In this document: in pieces, positions 7,435-15,505 of the stretch
Layout: every line of letters begins with the position of its first letter
Position numbering within the stretch: position 1 is the stretch's first letter
NCBI RefSeq assembly: GCF_029338255.1
Contig: NZ_CP119787.1
Coordinates: 1,116,001-1,180,000 of the forward strand
Source: Haloarcula halobia
Lineage (GTDB): Archaea > Halobacteriota > Halobacteria > Halobacteriales > Haloarculaceae
DNA length: 64,000 bases
Direction of reading: 5' to 3'
Translations under genes and position numbers: made by a program
The notes under the pieces: generated by a model
Told to the model about the DNA's origin: nothing
Database searches by the model: none
The model's input: the letters and a program-made list of their open reading frames with translations, nothing else

Positions 7435-8907
7435 ATGCCAAGCAATTCAAACAGGCGGAAGTTTCTGAAAGCGACGGGTGTCGGAATCACAGCGGGCCTC
7501 GCGGGATGTACTCGAGGGGGCTCCGACGGTGGCTCCGGCGGTGATGGCGGGTCCGGCGGCGACGGCGGGTCCGGCGGCGACGGCGGCGACGGGGGCTCCA
7601 GCGGCGACGGCGGTTCGAACGACGGCAGCTCGGAGGACGAGCTCCCGATCTCGCTGAGCGAGTACGACAGCGCCGACATCGACTGGAAACAGTTCGAGGG
7701 CGACAGCATCAACATCGGTGCGGTCCAGCACCCGTGGGTGTCGGCCATCAAGCCGGCGATTCCGACCTTCGAGGCACTGACCGGCATCGACGTCCAGTGG
7801 AACATCCTGCCGGAGAACCAGTTCCGGACCAAGCGACAGACCGACGCGAGTACCGGTGCCGGGCAGTTCGACGTCTTCTTCATGGACCAGGTCGTCAACC
7901 AGTTCCGTGAAGAGGGCTGGCTGCAGCCGCTCGACCCGTACTTCAACGACGAGAGCCTCTACGACGAGAGCTTCTACCAGCCCGGCGACCTCTTCGAGGG
8001 GTCGCGCTGGCAGGCCCACGGTGGTGGCTACAGCGACAACTGGACCGGACTTCCCATCACGGTCGAGGTCCAGACCCAGTTCTACCGCCAGGACCTCTAC
8101 GACAAACACGGCCTTGAGGTCGCCGAGACCTGGCAACAGCACCGCGAGAACGCGCAGGTCATCGACGAGAACGAGGACTTCCCCGGCACGGCCGGGCGTG
8201 GCCAGAAGGGCTACGGGATGAACATCTACATCCTGAACACGCTGCTCCGTCAGAAGGGGACCAGCCTCTGGACCGACTTCCCGAACGACTCCGGGCTCGA
8301 CACCGACGGCGTCATCGAGGCAGCAGAGTACTACACGAGCCTGCTCCAGGACTACGGGCCGGACGGCGCGGACTCCCAGACCTGGTCGGACGTCCTCACG
8401 ACGATGCAGGAAGGCCGCAGCGGTCACATCGTCGCCGACGCCAACATGTTCTGGGGCGGCCTGACCAGCGACGAGTCGAGCGTCGCCGACACTGTTCGGA
8501 TCGCGAAGGTGCCCAAGCCGGAGGGTGGCGAGCTGAACCCCAACGCGTTCAACTGGCAGATCTCGACGTCCACGAACGCCAGCAACCCCGAGCAGGCGTT
8601 CCTGTTCATGGAGTGGGCGACCTCGCCGCCGACCGACCGCTGGATCAACGTCGAGAGCAGCGGTGTCTTCTCCGTGCGCCAGTCCACCTGGGAGGACGAG
8701 GACTACATCTCGAAGGTCGGCGAGGACTACGCGACTGTCTCGCTCGAGTCGCTCAAGGTCTCGTCGCCCGACCCGTTCGACCGCAAGTACCCCCAGTGGG
8801 GCCAGCGCTACTCCGAGGAACTGCAGCGCGCCATCGCCGGCCAGAAGGATGCCGAGACCGCGATGAAAGACGCCGCGGCGGCCGCCGAAGACATCTACAG
8901 CAGCTGA
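7435..8907 (+). CDS. ABC sugar transporter substrate-binding lipoprotein, Tat-exported
   Basis: A 490-residue extracellular solute-binding protein (family 1 type). The N-terminus has a Tat motif RRKFLKATG and a lipobox ending in Cys25 (GLAGC), typical of haloarchaeal binding proteins exported folded and anchored by lipid. Residues about 27-62 are a Gly/Asp/Ser linker built from short repeats. The mature part resembles maltose and glycerol-phosphate binding proteins. I prefer the ATG at 7435 over the in-frame ATG at 7402, because the earlier one falls too close to the TATA element. Two permeases and an ATPase follow, giving a complete importer. Confidence 0.88.
   Translation: MPSNSNRRKFLKATGVGITAGLAGCTRGGSDGGSGGDGGSGGDGGSGGDGGDGGSSGDGGSNDGSSEDELPISLSEYDSADIDWKQFEGDSINIGAVQHPWVSAIKPAIPTFEALTGIDVQWNILPENQFRTKRQTDASTGAGQFDVFFMDQVVNQFREEGWLQPLDPYFNDESLYDESFYQPGDLFEGSRWQAHGGGYSDNWTGLPITVEVQTQFYRQDLYDKHGLEVAETWQQHRENAQVIDENEDFPGTAGRGQKGYGMNIYILNTLLRQKGTSLWTDFPNDSGLDTDGVIEAAEYYTSLLQDYGPDGADSQTWSDVLTTMQEGRSGHIVADANMFWGGLTSDESSVADTVRIAKVPKPEGGELNPNAFNWQISTSTNASNPEQAFLFMEWATSPPTDRWINVESSGVFSVRQSTWEDEDYISKVGEDYATVSLESLKVSSPDPFDRKYPQWGQRYSEELQRAIAGQKDAETAMKDAAAAAEDIYSS
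7530..7616 (+). repeat. Short tandem repeat encoding the Gly/Asp/Ser linker
   Basis: Imperfect tandem units related to GGCGGGTCCGGCGGCGAC encode alternating GGSGGDGG-like residues directly after the lipobox Cys. The region is low-complexity coding DNA likely to vary in length between strains. Such tethers separate a lipoprotein from the membrane. Confidence 0.7.
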
Positions 8908-8950
8908 GGCCGGACGACAGACCTGTCCGTCAAATTTTTTCACGTAATCC

Positions 8951-9886
8951 ATGAGTACACCAACACAAACAGAAACTAGCAACACGCAAGGCCTCGCCAG
9001 ACTCCGGGACCTGTGGAACGACTACCTCCCGTACTGGTTCATGGCACCGATGGTCCTGGTGATGGTGATGATCACCTTCTTCCCCGGTGCCTACGACCTG
9101 TACCTCTCGCTGATCGAGGAGCCCACGCTGAACATCTTCGCGGCCGAGTTCGCCGGGCTGAGTAACTTCGAGACGGCGTTCACCCGCGGCGGTGCGTTCC
9201 ACTCGTTTGTCATCACGGTCACCGTCGTCGTCAGCGCGCTGTTCCTCGAGAGCGTCCTCGGGTTCGTCCTGGCCGCACTCGTCTCCGGCGTCGAAGATTC
9301 CAATCGGATGAAGTCGTTCTACCGGGTGCTGTTCATCATCCCGATGGCCGTCGCGCCCGTCTCGCTTGCGACCATCGGGCGACTCATGCTCAACACCGAG
9401 ATCGGGATCATCCCGTACGTCATCAACACGGCGACGCCGTTTGCCGCACCCTCGTTCCTCTCTGATCTGCCACTGCTCACCGTGATACTGCTCGATACGT
9501 GGAACTGGACGCCGTTCATGTTCATCATCTTCTACGCCGGGCTCTCGTCGGTGCCTACGACGCTCATCGAGGCGTCGCGGGTCGACGGCGCACCCCTGTG
9601 GCGACGCTACGTCCACGTCATCATCCCGTACATGAAGCCGGTGGTGTTCGTCGCGACGCTCATCAGGATGATCGATCTGTTCCGGACGTTCGGTGTGGTG
9701 TACGGACTGACCCAGGGCGGTCCCGGGACGGCGACGCAACTGGTGAGCATCAACATCTACGAACAGATGTTCATCAACAACCAGTTCGGCGTGGCCGCGG
9801 CGATCGCAGTCGTCTATCTCATCTTCGTCATCGCCATCGCGAACATCGTCATCGCGAAGGTCGGCTTCGAGGGGGTGTGGGACTGA
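8951..9886 (+). CDS. ABC sugar transporter permease, first subunit
   Basis: A 311-residue membrane protein with about six transmembrane segments and the MalF-type EAA coupling loop EASRVDGAPLWRRYVHVIIP, which contacts the ATPase. It forms the translocation pore with the next gene, whose ATG overlaps this stop codon (TGATG). The gap from the binding-protein gene is 43 bases, consistent with one transcript. The family is that of carbohydrate importers; the substrate is probably a sugar or sugar derivative. Confidence 0.9.
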   Translation: MSTPTQTETSNTQGLARLRDLWNDYLPYWFMAPMVLVMVMITFFPGAYDLYLSLIEEPTLNIFAAEFAGLSNFETAFTRGGAFHSFVITVTVVVSALFLESVLGFVLAALVSGVEDSNRMKSFYRVLFIIPMAVAPVSLATIGRLMLNTEIGIIPYVINTATPFAAPSFLSDLPLLTVILLDTWNWTPFMFIIFYAGLSSVPTTLIEASRVDGAPLWRRYVHVIIPYMKPVVFVATLIRMIDLFRTFGVVYGLTQGGPGTATQLVSINIYEQMFINNQFGVAAAIAVVYLIFVIAIANIVIAKVGFEGVWD

Positions 9887-10767
9887 TGGCGTCGGCAGAC
9901 CTGGACACCGCGGCGACCGGCTCGCAGTGGCTCGACAAGGAGACCCGCGAGACGCTCGTCACGGTGATCCGACACGGCATCCTGCTGACCTGGTCGTTCA
10001 TCGTGCTGTTCCCGCTGTACTGGCTGGCGTCGATGTCGCTGAAACCGCCGGGCCAGGCGAACGCGCTCCCGCCGGAGTGGATCTTCCTGCCGACGGTGTA
10101 CAACTACATCCAGCTCGTCCAGCAGTCGGAATTCGTCAACGCGTTCGCCAACAGTCTCTTCATGGTCAGCGCATCGGTCGTCCTCGTCGTGCTGATCGGG
10201 GTCCCGGCTGCGTACGTCCTCTCGCGGTACGACATCCCGATGGAGCGGGACGTGCTCGTGTGGATCCTCTCCTCGCGGATGCTCCCGCCCATCGCCGTCG
10301 TCCTGCCGTTCTTCTTCATCTTCCGGGCGCTGAATCTGTTCGACAGCCGGATCGGGATGGTGCTGATGTACATCAGCATCAACCTCTCGCTGGTCGTGTG
10401 GGTGATGAAGGCGTTCTTCGACGGCATCCCCGAGACGCTGGAGGAGGCCGCACGGGTCGACGGTGCGACCCAGTTCCAGGGCTTCATGAAGGTCGTCCTG
10501 CCTGCGGCCAAACCCGGCATCTTCTCGGTGGCCATCATCAGCTTCATCTTCGCGTGGATCGAGCTGCTCTTCGGGCTCGTGCTGACGAGCTTCGAGGCAG
10601 TCCCGGTCACGCTGTTCGTCTACTCCTTTATCGGCTCCCGCTCCATCGAGTGGGGGATGCTCGCAGCCGCCTCGACGGCGATGATCGTCCCCGTGGTGAT
10701 CTTCCTCATCGCGGTCAACAAGTACCTCGCCGCGGGACTCAGCTTCGGTGTGGTGATCAAAGAATGA
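9886..10767 (+). CDS. ABC sugar transporter permease, second subunit
   Basis: A 293-residue MalG-like permease with about six transmembrane segments and an EAA loop EEAARVDGATQFQGFMKVVLP. The start ATG at 9886 shares a base with the stop of the first permease, and the beginning MASADLDTAATGS fits a short cytoplasmic tail. The frame extends hundreds of bases upstream only because it runs antiphase through the first permease gene. The stop codon overlaps the ATG of a 29-codon ORF (ATGA). Confidence 0.9.
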   Translation: MASADLDTAATGSQWLDKETRETLVTVIRHGILLTWSFIVLFPLYWLASMSLKPPGQANALPPEWIFLPTVYNYIQLVQQSEFVNAFANSLFMVSASVVLVVLIGVPAAYVLSRYDIPMERDVLVWILSSRMLPPIAVVLPFFFIFRALNLFDSRIGMVLMYISINLSLVVWVMKAFFDGIPETLEEAARVDGATQFQGFMKVVLPAAKPGIFSVAIISFIFAWIELLFGLVLTSFEAVPVTLFVYSFIGSRSIEWGMLAAASTAMIVPVVIFLIAVNKYLAAGLSFGVVIKE

Positions 10768-10853
10768 GCACGACTGCAACGACACGGCGCGCACTGCTCG
10801 CAGACCACGCCCATGCGGTGGCGGTAAATAGCCGCACGACGGAGGTTCACTAA
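10764..10853 (+). CDS. 29-codon mini-ORF coupled to both neighbours
   Basis: ATG at 10764 overlaps the permease stop (ATGA), and the TAA at 10851-10853 overlaps the ATPase ATG (TAATG). The predicted peptide begins MSTTATTRRALLADHAHAV; it has no known domain and no membrane segment. Its last codons contain GGAGGT (10841-10846), a strong Shine-Dalgarno sequence six bases before the ATPase ATG. The double overlap is what a translated coupling ORF would look like. It may still be an untranslated spacer, so I rate it as a candidate. Confidence 0.4.
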   Translation: MSTTATTRRALLADHAHAVAVNSRTTEVH

Positions 10854-12016
10854 TGGCTCGAATCACAATCGACGACGTAACGAAGCGGTTCGGAGAGGGC
10901 GACGAGTCTATCGTCGCGGTCGACGACGTCTCGCTGGATATCCACGACGGCGAGTTCATCGTCTTCGTGGGTCCCTCGGGCAGCGGGAAGTCGACGCTCA
11001 TGCGCATCGTCGCGGGGCTCGAGACCCAGTCCGAGGGCGACATCCACATCGGCGACACCCTCGTCAACCAGCTCGGGCCGCGCGCCCGGGACATCGCGAT
11101 GGTGTTTCAGAACTACGCGCTGTACCCGAACATGACCGTCGAGGAGAACATGTCGTTCGGTCTGAAGATGTCCACGGACCTCTCCGAAGACGAGATCGAG
11201 CGCCAGGTCACCGAGGCCGCCGAGATGATGGGCATCGGCGACCTGCTCGACAACCGTCCCGGCGAACTGTCGGGGGGACAGCAACAGCGCGTCGCGCTGG
11301 GCCGTGCCATCGTCAGGGACCCGAACGTCTTCCTGATGGACGAGCCGCTCAGTAACCTGGACGCGAAGCTCCGCGCGGAGATGCGCACCGAGATCAACCG
11401 CCTCCAGAACGACCTGGACGTGACGACGCTCTATGTCACCCACGACCAGACGGAGGCGATGACGATGGGCGACCGGCTGGTCATCCTCAACTACGGGGAG
11501 ATCCAGCAGGTCGGGACGCCGCTCGAGTGTTTCTACCGTCCGTCGAACCAGTTCGTCGCCGGCTTCCTGGGCTCGCCCTCGATGAACTTCTTCGAGGGCA
11601 CCGTCGAGGGCGGAACGCTCCGGGTTGACGGCTTCGACTTCGACCTGACCGACCGGATGCAGACGGCCGTCGGCGACCGGACCGCACTCACCCTCGGTGT
11701 CCGTCCGGAGGACATCTCCCTGCACGACGAACCGACCGTCGGCACCGAGTTCGAGGCCGTCGTCGACGTCGTCGAGCCGATGGGGAGCATCTCCTACGTC
11801 TACCTGAAGCCGTCCAACCAGGACGACGACCAGACGTTCATCGCCGAGACGGACGGTCAGCGCCCCATCTCGGAGGAACAGACCGTCTACGTCGACATCC
11901 CGGCAGCGGACATCCACCTGTTCGACGCCGGGTCGGGTGAGACCATCCACCAGCGCCAGCTCGGGGAAGAGGCGGAGATCGCGCTCGAGGAGCGGATGCA
12001 GTCGGCCAGTCAGTAA
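10853..12016 (+). CDS. ABC sugar transporter ATP-binding protein (MalK/UgpC type)
   Basis: A 387-residue ATPase that powers the importer at the inner face of the membrane. Visible motifs are Walker A GPSGSGKST, the ABC signature LSGGQQQRVALGRA, Walker B VFLMDEPLSNLD and the switch His in YVTHDQTEA. After about residue 240 there is the OB-fold regulatory domain typical of MalK/UgpC, including LGVRPEDISL. It resembles the XacJ/XacK ATPases of Haloferax. GGAGGT six bases upstream supports the start. Confidence 0.9.
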   Translation: MARITIDDVTKRFGEGDESIVAVDDVSLDIHDGEFIVFVGPSGSGKSTLMRIVAGLETQSEGDIHIGDTLVNQLGPRARDIAMVFQNYALYPNMTVEENMSFGLKMSTDLSEDEIERQVTEAAEMMGIGDLLDNRPGELSGGQQQRVALGRAIVRDPNVFLMDEPLSNLDAKLRAEMRTEINRLQNDLDVTTLYVTHDQTEAMTMGDRLVILNYGEIQQVGTPLECFYRPSNQFVAGFLGSPSMNFFEGTVEGGTLRVDGFDFDLTDRMQTAVGDRTALTLGVRPEDISLHDEPTVGTEFEAVVDVVEPMGSISYVYLKPSNQDDDQTFIAETDGQRPISEEQTVYVDIPAADIHLFDAGSGETIHQRQLGEEAEIALEERMQSASQ

Positions 12017-12109
12017 CCCCGCGACGTGCGTCGTCGTTTTTCGCTCGCAGTCGGTCGGCGGTGGGTCCGGACCAGCCATTTCAAGTAGATACTCCCCTAT
12101 TGACCACGC

Positions 12110-13261
12110 ATGCAAATCACCGACTACGAGCTGTTCGCCGTGCCGCCCCGGTGGTTACTGCTGAAACTGGAGACCGATACGGGGGTCGTCGGGTGGGGCG
12201 AGCCGATTCTCCCGGGCCGTCTCGAGACGGTGCGGTCGGCGGTGACCGAACTCGTCGAGGGGCACCTGCTCGGGCGCGACCCCCGCCGGACCGAGTACCA
12301 CTGGCGCAAGCTCTACCAGGGTGGCTACCACCGCGGCGGCCCGGTGCTGATGAGCGCACTGTCGGGCATCGACATGGCGCTGTGGGACATCAAGGGCCGC
12401 CACCACGACACCCCGGTCCACCAGCTGCTGGGTGGCCACGTCCGCGACCGGATGCTCGTCTACCAGTGGATCGGCGGCGACGACCCCGAAGACATCGCCG
12501 AGTCCGCCCGGCAGGGATACGACCGGGGGTATCGGGCGCTCAAGTTCAACGTCGCCCGGAAGTTCCGGCCACTCGAGACCGCCGACACGGTCGACCACGC
12601 CCTCGACCGCATCAGGGCCGTCCGGAACGCCGTCGGCGACGACTGCTTCATCGGCGTCGACTTCCACGGCCGCGTCTCGAAGGCGATGGTCCGCGAGCTG
12701 GTCCGGCGACTCGAACCGTACAACCTGATGTTCGTCGACCAGCCCGTCCTGCCCGAACACTCCGAAGTGCTCGCGAGTCTCAGCGAACAGACCACCGTCC
12801 CCATCGCGACGGGCGAGCGGTTCTACTCCCGGTACGACTTCAAGCAGCTGTTCGTCGACGACGCCGTCTCGGTCATCGAGCCCTGTCTGATCCACGTCGG
12901 GGGCATCAGCGAGATGAAGAAACTCGTCTCGATGGCCGAAGCCTTCGACGTCGCCGTCGTCCCTCACTGCCCGCTGGGCCCCATCGCCTTCGCGGCCCAC
13001 CTCCAGGTGGGCTTTAGCGCCCAGGGCGTCGTGATGCAGGAACAGGACCTCGGCGTGGACGACCCCGAGTCGAGCAAGCGCCTCGGCCTCCTCGAGGACC
13101 CCACGACCTTCGAGTTCGCGGACGGTTACGTCGAGCGCCCGACCGGTCCGGGGCTGGGCATCGAGGTCGACGAGGCCACCGTCCGGGAGCAGGCCCAGGC
13201 GGAGGTCAACTGGTACAACCCCGTCTGGCACCACGCCGACGGGAGCGTCGCTGAGTGGTGA
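12110..13261 (+). CDS. Galactonate-dehydratase-like enolase-superfamily enzyme
   Basis: A 383-residue sugar-acid dehydratase very close along its length to bacterial D-galactonate dehydratase (DgoD): PPRWLLLKLETDTGVVGWGEP at the start, RGGPVLMSALSGIDMALWDIK, and the ending NPVWHHADGSVAEW. Catalytic residues are D184 and H186 (VDFHGR), E236 (ATGERF) and H286 (VPHCPLGP). The second metal-ligand position, Glu in E. coli DgoD (IEEP), is Asp210 here (VDQP). The reaction would give a 2-keto-3-deoxy sugar acid. It follows the importer and has its own probable promoter. The substrate could be galactonate or a related acid. Confidence 0.85.
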   Translation: MQITDYELFAVPPRWLLLKLETDTGVVGWGEPILPGRLETVRSAVTELVEGHLLGRDPRRTEYHWRKLYQGGYHRGGPVLMSALSGIDMALWDIKGRHHDTPVHQLLGGHVRDRMLVYQWIGGDDPEDIAESARQGYDRGYRALKFNVARKFRPLETADTVDHALDRIRAVRNAVGDDCFIGVDFHGRVSKAMVRELVRRLEPYNLMFVDQPVLPEHSEVLASLSEQTTVPIATGERFYSRYDFKQLFVDDAVSVIEPCLIHVGGISEMKKLVSMAEAFDVAVVPHCPLGPIAFAAHLQVGFSAQGVVMQEQDLGVDDPESSKRLGLLEDPTTFEFADGYVERPTGPGLGIEVDEATVREQAQAEVNWYNPVWHHADGSVAEW

Positions 13262-13299
13262 CCCGGCTCTTTTAGTAGGTCACCGACCCACACTCTCGT

Positions 13300-14331
13300 A
13301 TGCGAACCGCAGTCCTAGTCGGACCTACCGAGTTCGAACTCACCGACCGTCCCAGACCGCAACCGGCCCCCGACGAGGTACTCGTCGCCGTCCGCGACGT
13401 CGGCATCTGTGGGTCCGACGTCCATTACTACGAACACGGCCGCATCGGCGACTACGTCGTCGAGAACCCGCTGGTGCTGGGCCACGAGAGCGCCGGCGAG
13501 GTCGTCGCCGTCGGCGACGCGGTGACACACCTGTCGGTCGGCGACCGGGTCGCGCTGGAACCGGGTGTCCCCTGTCGCCGCTGTACCCACTGCAAGCGCG
13601 GGGACTACCACCTCTGTGAGGACGTCACTTTCATGGCGACGCCGCCACACGACGGTGCCTTCACCGAGTACGTCTCGTGGCCGGCCGACTTCGCGTACAG
13701 ACTGCCCGAGAGCGTCTCGACCACCGAGGGCGCGCTCTGTGAACCACTCAGCGTCGGCATCCACGCCGTTCGCCGCGGCGACGTCGAGACCGGAGACACC
13801 GTCGTCGTCACGGGCGCGGGCCCCATCGGGCTGCTGGTGATGGAGGCCGCCCGTGCCGCGGGCGCCACCGACGTCGTCCTCACCGACGTGGTGCCGGAGA
13901 AACTGGCGGTCGCCGCGGAACGTGGCGCCGACCTCACCGTCGACGTCAGCGAGACGGACCTCGAGGCGGCCGTCGACGACCACACGGACGGCGTCGGCGC
14001 GGACGTGGTCGTCGAGGCATCGGGCGCCGCTCCGTCTATCGAGAGCACGTTCGACGTCGTCCGCCGCGGGGGAACCGTCGTCCTCGTCGGCCTCGCCTCC
14101 GAGGTGACCATCCCCATCGACGTCCTCGACGTCATCGACAACGAACTCGACGTCCACGGGTCGTTTCGCTACAAGAACACCTACGACGCGGCCGTCGATC
14201 TGCTCGCCGACGGCGTCGTCGACGTCGAGGGCATCGTCGACTTCGAGGCCCCGCTCTCTGACATCGATACCGCCTTCCAGCGGTCAATGGGCTCAGATAT
14301 CGTCAAAGATATAATAAAAATTGACAGTTGA
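13300..14331 (+). CDS. Sorbitol/xylitol-dehydrogenase-like zinc dehydrogenase
   Basis: A 343-residue MDR dehydrogenase with catalytic zinc residues in [14 protein letters not shown] and GHESAGE, the structural-zinc Cys loop [15 protein letters not shown] and the nucleotide motif [10 protein letters not shown]. The motif GICGSDVHY is typical of sorbitol and xylitol dehydrogenases. A TTTTAG element about 28 bases upstream suggests a leaderless transcript of its own. With the dehydrogenase at 5945-6976 the cluster has two different polyol or sugar dehydrogenases, which suggests oxidation at two steps or of two substrates. Confidence 0.87.
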   Translation: MRTAVLVGPTEFELTDRPRPQPAPDEVLVAVRDVGICGSDVHYYEHGRIGDYVVENPLVLGHESAGEVVAVGDAVTHLSVGDRVALEPGVPCRRCTHCKRGDYHLCEDVTFMATPPHDGAFTEYVSWPADFAYRLPESVSTTEGALCEPLSVGIHAVRRGDVETGDTVVVTGAGPIGLLVMEAARAAGATDVVLTDVVPEKLAVAAERGADLTVDVSETDLEAAVDDHTDGVGADVVVEASGAAPSIESTFDVVRRGGTVVLVGLASEVTIPIDVLDVIDNELDVHGSFRYKNTYDAAVDLLADGVVDVEGIVDFEAPLSDIDTAFQRSMGSDIVKDIIKIDS

Positions 14332-14606
14332 GGGCTAGATAGCCACTTATAGAGACATATATCCTCCAGAAGAGTCTCTACACCAAAATACCAACTCATT
14401 TCTGCCCCACCTGAAACTATCACGTGTACCTCTGGAGATAGACGGGGTCAGAATACTGCTGCCGACTCGCCACTCTCGCCTTTGAACGCGCTGACTACCG
14501 GCCACCCCACGCTCCGGTCGGCCGGCAGCCCGTAAGTCGAGGAACGACGGCGCGGCCGCTGTGGGCCGGTACCATCGAAGAAATCGAGCCCCTGGGGACG
14601 GGGACG
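14332..14606. other. Intergenic region between the dehydrogenase and rpl15e
   Basis: The flanking genes converge. The first 130 bases are AT-rich and include CTCCAGA and TCTGGAG separated by about 50 bases, a long-range inverted repeat. No ORF with a credible start is present. Confidence 0.5.
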
Positions 14607-15197
14607 TTACTTGCCCTTGCCGCCCTGGCTGCGCAGGGACGGGCGGGTCTTCTCTGTGCCCTTCCCCTTCTTCGAGAGACCGCGGTTGCGGCGGCCGGCA
14701 CCGGTCAGCCCGCGGAAGACGCGGTCGGCCTGGTGGTCCTCACAGATCCAGTTGAGGTCGTCGTCGTTCTGGATGGCCGCGTGCTCGGGGTCGACGAGGA
14801 TGACCTCGTGCCACTTCTGTCGGCCGTCCTGGCCGACGGAGTAGCTGTTCAGCACGCGGAGGTTCGGGAAGACGCGGGCGGCGCGTTCCTCGGCGACGCG
14901 CTGGATGTCCTTCCGGCGCGTGATTCGGGTGACGCCCTGGCGCTTCGAGCGGCGCCCGGCCTTGTGTCGGCGCTTGCGCGCGCCGCCTTTCCGGACGGAG
15001 ACGCGCGCCACGACGATGCCCTGTTTGGCCTTGTAGCCCTGCGAACGGGCCTTGTCGAGGCGGGTCGGGCGCTCGATGCGCTCGACGGCACCCTCCGTTC
15101 GCCATTCCTGCTGTCGCTGCCACTGGAGCTCTGCGAGCTTGCCGTCGCCCGGGTTCTTCCAGGCGTCTCGGATGTACGAGTATGCACTTCGTGCCAT
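14607..15197 (-). CDS. rpl15e: 50S ribosomal protein L15e
   Basis: A 196-residue basic ribosomal protein of the archaeal/eukaryotic L15e family, part of the large subunit. It starts MARSAYSYIRDAWKNP and contains the conserved stretch GIVVARVSVRKGGARKRRHKAGRRSKRQG, ending in a Lys/Gly-rich tail. The ATG at 15197 gives the family length and N-terminus; the frame upstream is not conserved. It stands alone, as is common for this gene in haloarchaea. The 110 bases upstream contain two strong hairpins. Confidence 0.95.
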   Translation of the reverse strand: MARSAYSYIRDAWKNPGDGKLAELQWQRQQEWRTEGAVERIERPTRLDKARSQGYKAKQGIVVARVSVRKGGARKRRHKAGRRSKRQGVTRITRRKDIQRVAEERAARVFPNLRVLNSYSVGQDGRQKWHEVILVDPEHAAIQNDDDLNWICEDHQADRVFRGLTGAGRRNRGLSKKGKGTEKTRPSLRSQGGKGK

Positions 15198-15233
15198 GTG
15201 TATCACCACGGGCGTTGCGTGGTTCAAGGCCTG

Positions 15234-15280
15234 CGGGGCTCCGCCCCGAGCGCCTCACATCCCGACCTGCACACGCAGGT
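15234..15280 (-). promoter_or_regulatory. Two hairpins in the probable rpl15e leader
   Basis: CGGGGC-TCC-GCCCCG (15234-15248) and ACCTGC-ACAC-GCAGGT (15265-15280) are perfect 6-base-pair stems. A TATA-like TTTAAG on the minus strand (about 15333-15340) would start the transcript near 15308, putting both hairpins in the 5' untranslated region of rpl15e. Ribosomal protein leaders are often autoregulatory; that role here is inference. Confidence 0.4.
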
Positions 15281-15476
15281 GCCCGCTGGCGCCCGTCGTC
15301 CAGCGAGTTACTGGAGGTTCTGGACTCGACGGCTTAAACGGTTCGAACTGTCCCGAGGCTGTGGACCGCTCACAGGGCCCGCCGGGTCGATTTCCTATCC
15401 CGACATGTGGTTTATCGACCTGACCTGCTCACAGACAATCGTGACGATTCCAGTCGCTTGAGAACGCAAGGGGCCG

Positions 15477-15484
15477 TTATATAG
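15477..15484 (+). promoter_or_regulatory. TATA box for the D-2-hydroxyacid dehydrogenase
   Basis: TTATATAG centred about 26 bases before the ATG at 15506, predicting a leaderless transcript. It is one of the clearest TATA boxes in the window. Confidence 0.65.
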
Positions 15485-15505
15485 CGGGAGACAAACACTC
15501 GGCGT

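Noticed and set aside
7530-7616. Repeat array possibly CRISPR-like
   Set aside because: The units are in-frame Gly/Asp/Ser codons without spacers; it is a lipoprotein linker. No CRISPR array or cas gene was seen in the window.
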